Below, piece by piece: positions 19,373 to 26,697 of a DNA stretch of 64,000 nucleotides. Source of the DNA: Saltatorellus ferox (lineage in GTDB: Bacteria > Planctomycetota > UBA1135 > GCA-002686595); the NCBI GenBank assembly GCA_007751475.1, contig CP036434.1:5523524-5587523 (forward strand). The letters run 5' to 3'. A program made the position numbers and the translations under genes. Position 1 is the stretch's first letter. Every line of letters begins with the position of its first letter. The notes below the pieces were generated by a model that had not been told where the DNA came from, ran no database searches, and worked only from the letters and a program-made list of their open reading frames with translations.

Positions 19373-20980
19373 TCAGCGGAAGGTGACCGTTTTCGCCTCG
19401 GTGAAGTTGGAGGCGCCAGCGCCACCTATATCTCGGTACCAGGCCTGAAACACGAATGTGTCGCCCGGGTCGATCGGCCCGCCGATCGAGGTCGGAAAGG
19501 TCGCGGTTTGGATGACCATCTCCGCGTGGCCGGAGGGAAGTGCCTGGGTGGTCCCAAGCCGCGCCGCGGTACCTGAGATGCAGAGGTTGCCCGAGCTGTT
19601 GCCAGGGGAGCCCACAAAGCCTGGCGTGCTGCCAGCGAGAAGGATGGCGAAGGAGTTAGGGGGAAGCTGCTCGCACTCCAGCCGGAGCGACCCTGCAGAA
19701 GCGTAGATGTAGCCGTACACCGATAGGAGCCCGGGCACTCCCTGGCTGTTGGGAACACCGCTGCACACCGGCGCTCCGAAGGGTAGTTCGTAAACAAAGG
19801 TCGCACCGACTCCGGGGACTCCCGCGACATTGAACGTGTAGGCTCCTACAATGGCCACACCCTCTTCAAGTGCCACGTCAATGCCAGCGTGGGTCGCGGC
19901 CTGTACCGTGTTAGCTGGTGGATGAAAGTGAATGAGCTGCTGCCAACCATTGACTCCATTCTCAAAGAGGTAGGCGCCGCCATCCTCCTGTGTGCCGTTG
20001 ATGCTCGCAAGCGACGCGCCGATCAATAGACGGTCACCCACGAGGGAAAGAGAAGCACCAAAGCGATCGCCTACCGTTCCGAGTGGGACGAAGTCGTTGG
20101 CTTGCAAGGACTCCGACCAGAGGTACTGGCTGCCATCCCAATGAAAGATGCGCGCGGCTCCGCGACTGGGTCCAAATCCGTCGCTCAAATCTCCGAAGAT
20201 CACCATCCCTTGATCGTCGGTCACGACCGCTCTGCTCGTGTGATCGACTGCGCGGCCGAACCGCTGTATTTCGGACCAAGTGCCATTGACTTCCTCCAGG
20301 ACCACCGCCTCCTGACCGTGATTGAGAATCATGCGATTCTGATCGAAGGCCATACCGCGTCCCACACGGTAGTCGTTGGCACCCGTGAACTGGAAAGTCT
20401 CCTTGTGCGTCCACTGCGTCCCGACCAGTTCGAAAGAAACGAATCCACCGGTCTGGCGGGATCCGTACCGATGCGCTGGCGTGGCGGAGTAGAGGTCTCC
20501 GTCGTGAATGTGTAGATCGAAGCCGAGATTCGCGGACGCGGTTCTTCCGGGGAAGTCAAAGATGAACTGGATCAGCTCATAGCCCTGAGGACCGCGCCTG
20601 TAGATAAGAATCCCGCCGTCGGCAAAATTGGGTGAAGAGAGCAGCGGCGCGCCTACGAACAGGTAGTCATCCAGCGTCAGAATCGAGCTCCCGTACAGCC
20701 AGGGGTAGCCAGCCCATGTGCGCGGAGGTGTCAACTCCTGTCTCAGCTCCCATCCCGCGCTTCCGCGCTGGTAGATCATCACGCTGCCGCAGTGGACGAA
20801 ACCAGGAATGCTCTCGAGGTACTTCTGGACGTACAGCCAGTCGCCATCGAGGTGTACGGTCAATCCGATCCCGTCGCCCGCGGTCGGATTGGCATTGTCC
20901 GTCAAGACCTCGTCAGGATAGAGGTCGCCTGAAGGAGAGAGCACGGAAGCGAGTGCGAAGAATAGGTGTGGAAGCAGCAT
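19373..20980 (-). CDS. Secreted FG-GAP-like beta-propeller protein, tandem duplicate A
   Basis: A 535-residue protein starting MLLPHLFFALASVLSPSGDL (signal peptide). A start six codons upstream in the same frame is possible, but the duplicate at 21466 lacks it. Degenerate FG-GAP-like blades run from about residue 30 to 405, with phrases such as DDYLFVGAPLL and GDRFGASLSLVGDRLLIGA. They lack the DxDGxxD calcium loops of the gene at 9897. The C-terminal ~130 residues form a separate module ending YRDIGGAGASNFTEAKTVTF. It is nearly identical to its neighbour except for one divergent patch. Surface or matrix location is likely; function is unknown. Confidence 0.87.
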   Translation of the reverse strand: MLLPHLFFALASVLSPSGDLYPDEVLTDNANPTAGDGIGLTVHLDGDWLYVQKYLESIPGFVHCGSVMIYQRGSAGWELRQELTPPRTWAGYPWLYGSSILTLDDYLFVGAPLLSSPNFADGGILIYRRGPQGYELIQFIFDFPGRTASANLGFDLHIHDGDLYSATPAHRYGSRQTGGFVSFELVGTQWTHKETFQFTGANDYRVGRGMAFDQNRMILNHGQEAVVLEEVNGTWSEIQRFGRAVDHTSRAVVTDDQGMVIFGDLSDGFGPSRGAARIFHWDGSQYLWSESLQANDFVPLGTVGDRFGASLSLVGDRLLIGASLASINGTQEDGGAYLFENGVNGWQQLIHFHPPANTVQAATHAGIDVALEEGVAIVGAYTFNVAGVPGVGATFVYELPFGAPVCSGVPNSQGVPGLLSVYGYIYASAGSLRLECEQLPPNSFAILLAGSTPGFVGSPGNSSGNLCISGTAARLGTTQALPSGHAEMVIQTATFPTSIGGPIDPGDTFVFQAWYRDIGGAGASNFTEAKTVTFR

Positions 20981-21023
20981 GGGAACTCGGGGAAACACGC
21001 ACGGAAGAGAGTGACTTGTAAGA

Positions 21024-21048
21024 GGCGGAGCAGAATTCCTGCCCCGCC
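21024..21048 (-). terminator. Weakened hairpin, duplicate of the terminator at 23111-23141
   Basis: The arms GGCGGAGCAG and CTGCCCCGCC flank a 5-nt AATTC loop; one G-T wobble replaces a pair that is intact in the downstream copy. On the minus strand the trailing sequence is only TCTTAC, so the T-tract seen in the other copy is lost. It appears to be a decayed copy carried along by the tandem duplication. Confidence 0.55.
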
Positions 21049-21098
21049 GATGGCCGGTCCGAGGAGCGAATTACTCGTCTGGCAGAGATGGTGGGGGT

Positions 21099-21209
21099 AG
21101 CGGGCGCTGCTACTTCGAAAGGGACATCCACTGGACCCGAAACGGTCACAAGGCCGCAGCCGAGGCGCTGCTGCCGTTCTGCCAGGAAACGCTCGATCGC
21201 GGGAAGTAA
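21099..21209 (+). pseudogene. Broken 3' fragment of the SGNH-hydrolase-like gene
   Basis: 36 codons plus stop matching the last part of the gene ending at 19144, including the block V residues (RDIHWTRNGHK) and the TAA. It has no start, no upstream part and no catalytic Ser. Several substitutions are present (KDIHW to RDIHW, the final residues DRGE to DRGK). It is the left boundary of duplication copy B and shows that the duplicated unit began inside the SGNH gene. Confidence 0.88.
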
Positions 21210-21465
21210 CCGCTTCCCTAAGCCAGAAGCCAGAAGCCAGAAGCCCCGAGCCCCAAGCCCGGAGCCCCATGACTCGCGTCGGCTGAGATGGCATCGAACG
21301 CGGTTCCCCAGCGGACTCCGTCCCCGAGCCAGGCCTTCAGCCGGGCTGGTCGAGCGACTCGACCCAATGGGCTCGATCATGGGCTCGTTTCGGCTGGAGT
21401 GACGTTTCTCACTGCTTGCCATTCATGTGGCATGGGCGGGTACCACCAAGTGAGACTCGGCGGCG

Positions 21466-23073
21466 TCAGCGGAAGGTGACCGTTTTCGCCTCGGTGAAGT
21501 TGGAGGCGCCAGCGCCACCCATATCTCGGTACCAGGCCTGAAACACGAACGTGTCGCCCGGGTCGATCGGCCCGCCGATCGAGGTCGGAAAGGTCGCGGT
21601 TTGGATGACCATCTCCGCGTGGCCGGAGGGAAGTGCCTGGGTGGTCCCAAGCCGCGCCGCGGTACCTGAGATGCAGAGGTTGCCCGAGCTGTTGCCAGGG
21701 GAGCCCACAAAGCCTGGTGTGCTGCCAGCCAGAAGAATGGCGAAGGAGTTAGGAGGAAGCTGCTCGCACTCAAGCCGGAGCGACCCTGCAGAAGCGTAGA
21801 TGTAGCCGTACACGGATAGGAGCCCGGGCACTCCCTGGCTGTTGGGAACACCGCTGCACACCGGCGCGCCGAAGGGTAGTTCGTAGACGAAGGTCGCGCC
21901 TACCCCGGGAACTCCCGCCACGTCGTGCTTGTAGGCGCCAGCGATGACGACCCCCTCGTCAAGGGCCACGTCTATTCCTGCGGAGGTCCCGGTCTGTATC
22001 GAGCCCATCGGCGGATGATAATGGATGACCTGCTGCCAACCGTTGGGACCATCCTCGAAGAGGTAGGCGCCCCCGTCGACCTGTGTGGCATTAATACTGG
22101 CGCCCGGCGCACCGATCAGCAGCCGATTGCCTGAGAGCGAAAGAGAAGTGCCAAAACGATCGCCCACCGTCCCGAATGGGACGAAGTCGTTGGCTTGCAA
22201 GGACTCCGACCAGAGGTACTGGCTGCCATCCCAGTGAAAGATGCGCACGGCTCCGCGACTGGGTCCAAATCCGTCGTTCAAGTCTCCGAAGATCACCATC
22301 CCTTGATCGTCGGCCACGACCGCTTTGCTCGTGTGATCGACTGCGCGGCCGAATCGCTGAATCTCCGACCAGGTGCCATTGACTTCCTCCAGGACCACCG
22401 CCTCCTGACCGTGATTGAGAATCATGCGATTTTGATCGAAGGCCATACCGCGTCCCACGCGGTAGTCGTTGGCTCCCGTGAACTGGAAAGTCTCCTTGTG
22501 CGTCCACTGCGTCCCGACCAGTTCGAAAGAAACGAATCCACCGGTCTGGCGGGATCCGTACCGATGCGCTGGCGTGGCGGAGTAGAGGTCTCCGTCGTGA
22601 ATGTGTAGATCGAAGCCGAGATTCGCGGACGCGGTTCTTCCGGGGAAGTCAAAGATGAACTGGATCAGCTCATAGCCCTGAGGACCGCGCTTGTAAATAA
22701 GAATCCCGCCGTCGGCAAAATTGGGTGAAGAGAGCAGCGGCGCGCCTACGAACAGGTAGTCATCCAGCGTCAGAATCGAGCTCCCGTACAGCCAGGGGTA
22801 GCCAGCCCATGTGCGCGGAGGTGTCAACTCCTGTCTCAGCTCCCATCCTGCGCTTCCGCGCTGGTAGATCATCACGCTGCCGCAGTGGACGAAACCAGGA
22901 ATGCTCTCGAGGTACTTCTGGACGTACAGCCAGTCGCCATCGAGGTGTACGGTCAATCCGATCCCGTCGCCCGCGGTCGGATTGGCATTGTCCGTCAAGA
23001 CCTCGTCAGGATAGAGGTCGCCTGAAGGAGAGAGCACGGAAGCGAGTGCGAAGAATAGGTGTGGAAGCAGCAT
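21466..23073 (-). CDS. Secreted FG-GAP-like beta-propeller protein, tandem duplicate B
   Basis: A 535-residue protein with the same layout as duplicate A: signal peptide, degenerate propeller blades, and a C-terminal module ending YRDMGGAGASNFTEAKTVTF. By hand alignment, roughly 25 of about 92 residues differ in one patch (around residues 295-390). Only about half a dozen differ in the remaining ~440. The patch spans the blades around VGDRFGTSLSLSGNRLLIGA. Both copies keep an intact frame, so both are probably expressed. Ligand and role are unknown. Confidence 0.87.
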   Translation of the reverse strand: MLLPHLFFALASVLSPSGDLYPDEVLTDNANPTAGDGIGLTVHLDGDWLYVQKYLESIPGFVHCGSVMIYQRGSAGWELRQELTPPRTWAGYPWLYGSSILTLDDYLFVGAPLLSSPNFADGGILIYKRGPQGYELIQFIFDFPGRTASANLGFDLHIHDGDLYSATPAHRYGSRQTGGFVSFELVGTQWTHKETFQFTGANDYRVGRGMAFDQNRMILNHGQEAVVLEEVNGTWSEIQRFGRAVDHTSKAVVADDQGMVIFGDLNDGFGPSRGAVRIFHWDGSQYLWSESLQANDFVPFGTVGDRFGTSLSLSGNRLLIGAPGASINATQVDGGAYLFEDGPNGWQQVIHYHPPMGSIQTGTSAGIDVALDEGVVIAGAYKHDVAGVPGVGATFVYELPFGAPVCSGVPNSQGVPGLLSVYGYIYASAGSLRLECEQLPPNSFAILLAGSTPGFVGSPGNSSGNLCISGTAARLGTTQALPSGHAEMVIQTATFPTSIGGPIDPGDTFVFQAWYRDMGGAGASNFTEAKTVTFR

Positions 23074-23110
23074 GGGAACTTGGGGAGACAGTCACAGGAA
23101 AGAGTCACTA

Positions 23111-23141
23111 GCAAAAGGCGGAGCAGAGATCCTGCTCCGCC
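23111..23141 (-). terminator. Intrinsic terminator after the beta-helix gene
   Basis: On the minus strand a perfect 10-bp stem (GGCGGAGCAG with CTGCTCCGCC, 5-nt loop) is followed directly by TTTTGCT. It lies 23 nt past the stop of the beta-helix gene (23164) and before the start of propeller gene B (23073), so it should end the beta-helix transcript. Confidence 0.85.
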
Positions 23142-23163
23142 CATGGCTGGGCCAAGGGAGGGT

Positions 23164-24714
23164 TCACTCGCCTGGCTGAACCTCGTGACATACCATGTCG
23201 ATACTCGTCGGCACGTTGCGCAAACGGGTGCGATACAGCTCACTCGGATACGGGTCGTTGTTCGCTGGAATCGAGGCTGAGCCGTCGACATTCGGCCAGT
23301 CCGGGACGATCGTGAAGAGTGGAGCGCCAGAGGTCAGCCCGGTGTCTCGGCAGGGAGACGAAAACTGTAGGCGAAGGTCTCGTCCGGGGACGTCCACGAA
23401 GAGAGGGCCCAGATCGATGTTGCTCGCGGTGTTCTGGCCGTAGACTGCAGGCGTGGAAGCCAGGACGACTTCGATGTCGGAGAAGGTCGCGTAGAGGCCG
23501 GCACCGAAGACCTGGGCTTGCCCGGAATTCGAGCCCGGCCCGGTAATAGCATCTCCCGCAGCCGGACCGCCACCGGCCGCAAGCGTGCTATACACGATCG
23601 AGTTGATCATGTGATTGCAAGCCAGATTGCTCGGGTAGGACTGCATCGCAGCCACCCAGATCGTTCCACCGCCTCGCTGAGACGAGGCAATCGAATCCGT
23701 TTGCAGGACGAAATTGTAGGCCATCGTGCAGTTGAGGAAGGTGTTCACGCCACCGTTCTCATAGGTCTCTGAGAGGAAGCAGGCCGCGCCGCGGCCCCTC
23801 ACCGAGTTGTTCGTGAACCGAGAGTTGTACACCCACATATTGAGACCAGCGTTCGGCGAGGTGAGGACTCTCTGATTCCGATCTCCGAAGTAGATGGCCC
23901 CACCGCCTTGCGCCGCGATGACCTGATCATTGCTGCTCTGTAATCCGGCAGAATTCCGCGTGAAGAAGCAGTCCATGATCCAGCTCGGCTCGGCGACGGT
24001 GAATCCTGGAGACGGTAGGGACGGTACCCCATACTCCGCAAGATGGATCGCCCCACCCGTTTTGCGAGCGAAGTTGTTCTCGAAGATGCAACCATGAAGG
24101 CGAACGCCTCCGCTCGACTCCTGACCAGAGAATCCACCGGGCTCGCGGCCAACGTAGATCCCAGCGCCCCGATCAGCCAGATTGTCACGAATGTAGCAAC
24201 CGTTCACTCGCAAGTCAGAATTGCGGCAGAGGATCCCACCTCCCACACCGTTGGGGCCGAAGATCCCCTGGGCGTTGCCATCCACGATGGTGAAGCTCTC
24301 GATCCGAGTTTCGGCAGGGCCCTCACCGATGGTCACCACGTGCCGGCAGTTGTCCGAGGGGTCGTTGGTAGTGCCGATGTCGCCGGACAGGATTGTCGCC
24401 CTCGCCGAGCCGGTGCGGGATTCCTCGAACAGATCACCGGGTCGGAACCCACCGATGACGGCAATTCCATTGGGAACAGAGAACGTCGAGCCCAGTGTAC
24501 CGCCTTGGGGTAGATACAGCCCTTCAGCGACCCATACTTCCGTGAAGGCTCCACCGTTTGCGATGTTGTCTAGAGCATCCTGCGGGTGGACGTAGGCCGT
24601 ATCCCAGAAGAGCCCATCGTGTGTCCCGGTCATCGGGTCCAAGGCTCCGTTCACCTTCAGCTCTTGGCTGAAGCTGGTTGAAGATGTCAGCACGCTAAGC
24701 GTGCAGATCGTCAT
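23164..24714 (-). CDS. Secreted right-handed beta-helix (polymorphic outer-membrane-like) protein
   Basis: A 516-residue protein with a signal peptide (MTICTLSVLTSSTSFSQ). The central part (about 110-420) has parallel beta-helix repeats of the choice-of-anchor-Q/Pmp kind: ESFTIVDGNAQGIFG, GGGILCRNSDLRVNGCYIRD, CIFENNFARKTGGAIHL and SRFTNNSVRGRGAACFL. The GGxI and FxxN phrases mark successive turns. No pectate-lyase catalytic residues stand out. The protein is probably surface-exposed or secreted. The C-terminus (SIDMVCHEVQPGE) lacks the W-RD-SNF module of the neighbouring propeller proteins. Confidence 0.85.
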   Translation of the reverse strand: MTICTLSVLTSSTSFSQELKVNGALDPMTGTHDGLFWDTAYVHPQDALDNIANGGAFTEVWVAEGLYLPQGGTLGSTFSVPNGIAVIGGFRPGDLFEESRTGSARATILSGDIGTTNDPSDNCRHVVTIGEGPAETRIESFTIVDGNAQGIFGPNGVGGGILCRNSDLRVNGCYIRDNLADRGAGIYVGREPGGFSGQESSGGVRLHGCIFENNFARKTGGAIHLAEYGVPSLPSPGFTVAEPSWIMDCFFTRNSAGLQSSNDQVIAAQGGGAIYFGDRNQRVLTSPNAGLNMWVYNSRFTNNSVRGRGAACFLSETYENGGVNTFLNCTMAYNFVLQTDSIASSQRGGGTIWVAAMQSYPSNLACNHMINSIVYSTLAAGGGPAAGDAITGPGSNSGQAQVFGAGLYATFSDIEVVLASTPAVYGQNTASNIDLGPLFVDVPGRDLRLQFSSPCRDTGLTSGAPLFTIVPDWPNVDGSASIPANNDPYPSELYRTRLRNVPTSIDMVCHEVQPGE

Positions 24715-25390
24715 GAGGCGAGAGGCGAGAAATCATGATCTGTGGCAAGGCTGATGAAGTCCGGAAGCACGGCGATCGCGATCCGGAGTTGCTGAGAAGG
24801 AGCGAGGATGAACAAGGAGCCCCAGGGTGGCAACCCCCGGGTGCCAGGACGAGCAAGGTCATTCTCCCTCATTAGGGACGCTACGGCCTTGTCGAAGATG
24901 TGGCTACCCGACAAACAAGAAATATCTTAGGAAAGCTCAAGGAGACGAGATTCCCTGGAGCCCAGCAGACATGGTTTTACGAATGATCCGTCTGAACGCG
25001 TATCCGCTCGCGACGCGAGATTAGAGATGGTAGGGGTAGCGGAGCCAGCGAAACTTCTGAGAGAAACGTTGGCCCGTCCACGGCATTCGCAGGGGCCCAT
25101 CGGAGCGCCGCCATCGCATCGCGGCCATCGAGATGCAGATTCTTTCCTTGGCGACGTTCCAGAGGCCGGTCGCGCTGCGCTTCAGCCCCGGGAACGAGCG
25201 CCTGGCGACGGAGTGCATCGAACCTCCTCGCCGGTGAACGCCGGGACGGCGACGAGAGGGTCCGCACGGGCGCGTGGAAGCGGAACAGTTCCTGCAAAGC
25301 CAAGATAGACATGGGCGGCGTTTGCCTGATGGACGATCTCTCCGCGGCCTACGGTGATCCGTGCGAAAGGCGCGGGAGGTCCTCCCTAAA
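24715..25390. other. 676-bp region without a confident gene
   Basis: Short frames here are weak. A 67-codon minus-strand frame (24711-24914) overlaps the beta-helix start as ATGA but has no recognisable content. A 65-codon minus-strand frame (25021-25218, ending RYPYHL) has a somewhat protein-like composition (SDGPLRMPWTGQRF) and could be the tail of a decayed gene. A 20-base sequence at 25023-25042 recurs with one mismatch at 21084-21103, the duplication junction. The stretch 24860-25020 is visibly less GC-rich than its surroundings and probably contains the beta-helix promoter. Confidence 0.5.
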
Positions 25391-26629
25391 TCACCAGGCC
25401 GAGTCGGTCCGCTTCGGGCGACCGTCATCCCCTCCCTCGGTCGTGGATTCGACGGCGTCCGGCCGGAGTTCCGGTCCCCCACGGGGCCCCGCGATGGACC
25501 CCTTCCTCGCGGGCGGCGTTAGCGTCTTGACGCCGAGCGTCACTTCCTCGGCGGCGGCGGTCATCGCTTCCCAAGCGCTCCTGCGCGTCAGCTGCGCCTC
25601 GAAGAACGAGCGCCCCCGGCGGGCGAGGTCGGCGCGATTGCCTTCGCTGGCCCAGAGATCCGTGATCGCCTGCCGCAGAGCTCCCACGTCGCCCGGCGCC
25701 ACCATTCGCGCCGCTCGGCCCTGATCCACGTAGTCCACGATCCCGGGCACTTCGGTGACGACCTGCGGGATCTCCAGCGCCAGGCCCTCCAGCACCACCA
25801 TCTGGCCTGCGGAGTGTTCCACCGGCTGCAGCGGAGTCACGAGGACTCGCGCGCCGCCGAGGTACGCGCGGAACTTGGCGCCGTAGCAGTCGCGCAGGAG
25901 ATGGATGTTCGGCGGAAGTCCGCCGCCTCCGATCTCGCTGGCCTTGTCGCAGGCGATATAGAGCGGCAGACCGAGCGGCTCGACCGCCCCGATCAGCGTC
26001 GCGTAGTCGCGGGACGAGCGCCCAGCGCTGAAGAGGTAGGGCTCGGTCGGCGTCTCGAACGCCGCGGCGCCCTCGGATTCGTGCGGGTCCACGGCGAAAC
26101 CGAAGGGCTGAAAGCGCAGCTTCCCCGACCCGCTCGGGTACCACTCCGCGTAGAGATCGAGGTCGTGGCGAGTGTGGCAGAACGCGAGATCCGCCTCGGC
26201 CAGCACGCGGCCGTAGTAGAGCCGTCGAAGCCGCGAACTCAGCCCGCGCCCGTTCTGTGCCACGATGAAGTTCACGAGCGCGACCCGCGGGCGGGCCCCG
26301 CGCACCAAGCGTCGCCGAAGGGTGAAGACGAGGAGTTCGAGGTGCGTGTTGACGAAGAGGAAGTCAGGCCGCGGACGCTCCGAGAGCGTATCCCCGCTCT
26401 TCTTCCAGGCGCTCCAAATCAGCCGCCACCACCCCACCACCTGCTCAAGTCGGGTGCGATGCGCCATATCCGGGCCGCCGGGAACGATGCGAAACCCGGC
26501 CCCGATCCCGTCGAGTTCGGCCCGGAAGAATCGATTCTCGTGGGCAGAGAAGCGGTTGTGGATATCGATGCGCAGCTGCAAGGTGACGTACCACCCCTGA
26601 TGATGCGCGACGAACCCAACAGGCGGCAT
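25391..26629 (-). CDS. Glycosyltransferase, GT-B fold (family 1/4-like)
   Basis: A 412-residue protein. The C-terminal Rossmann half is recognisable: YLFSAGRSSRDYATLIGAVE, LLRDCYGAKFRAYLGGARVL, then the acceptor/nucleotide region SAGQMVVLEGLALEIPQVVT and EVPGIVDYVDQG. The last ~45 residues are Pro/Gly/Arg-rich and probably disordered. These enzymes transfer sugar from a nucleotide sugar in the cytoplasm. The neighbourhood of O-acetylation and GT-C genes points to cell-surface polysaccharide synthesis. The N-terminal 54 residues before MAHRTRLEQ may or may not be translated; the composition looks coding, so I kept the longer start. Confidence 0.85.
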   Translation of the reverse strand: MPPVGFVAHHQGWYVTLQLRIDIHNRFSAHENRFFRAELDGIGAGFRIVPGGPDMAHRTRLEQVVGWWRLIWSAWKKSGDTLSERPRPDFLFVNTHLELLVFTLRRRLVRGARPRVALVNFIVAQNGRGLSSRLRRLYYGRVLAEADLAFCHTRHDLDLYAEWYPSGSGKLRFQPFGFAVDPHESEGAAAFETPTEPYLFSAGRSSRDYATLIGAVEPLGLPLYIACDKASEIGGGGLPPNIHLLRDCYGAKFRAYLGGARVLVTPLQPVEHSAGQMVVLEGLALEIPQVVTEVPGIVDYVDQGRAARMVAPGDVGALRQAITDLWASEGNRADLARRGRSFFEAQLTRRSAWEAMTAAAEEVTLGVKTLTPPARKGSIAGPRGGPELRPDAVESTTEGGDDGRPKRTDSAW

Positions 26630-26697
26630 CTACCCGGGCGGTCTGACCTGAATTACGCAATCCGAACAAGCCCCAGGGCCCGGTAGCCGCCCACGGC

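Larger units (their letters stand above)
19034..21086. repeat. Copy A of a ~2.07-kb tandem duplication
   Basis: Copy A runs from inside the 3' end of the SGNH gene, through the intergenic region and the propeller gene 19373-20980, to a remnant hairpin (21024-21048) and a few codons resembling the 3' end of the beta-helix gene (ending near 21086). Copy B starts at 21099. The offset is 2065 bp at the left end and 2093 bp in the genes, because copy B has about 28 extra bases made of AGAAGCC-type short repeats near 21220-21265. Confidence 0.88.
21099..23176. repeat. Copy B of the ~2.07-kb tandem duplication
   Basis: It contains the SGNH fragment, the intergenic repeat, the propeller gene 21466-23073, the intact terminator 23111-23141 and the last codons of the beta-helix gene. 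Because copy B has the complete beta-helix gene next to it and copy A only its last few codons, while copy A has the complete SGNH gene and copy B only its end, the event was a direct tandem duplication of one segment lying between those two genes. Confidence 0.88.

Noticed and set aside
24711..24914. 67-codon gene overlapping the beta-helix start
   Set aside because: ATGA overlap is suggestive, but the peptide has no signal, domain or upstream ribosome-binding site.
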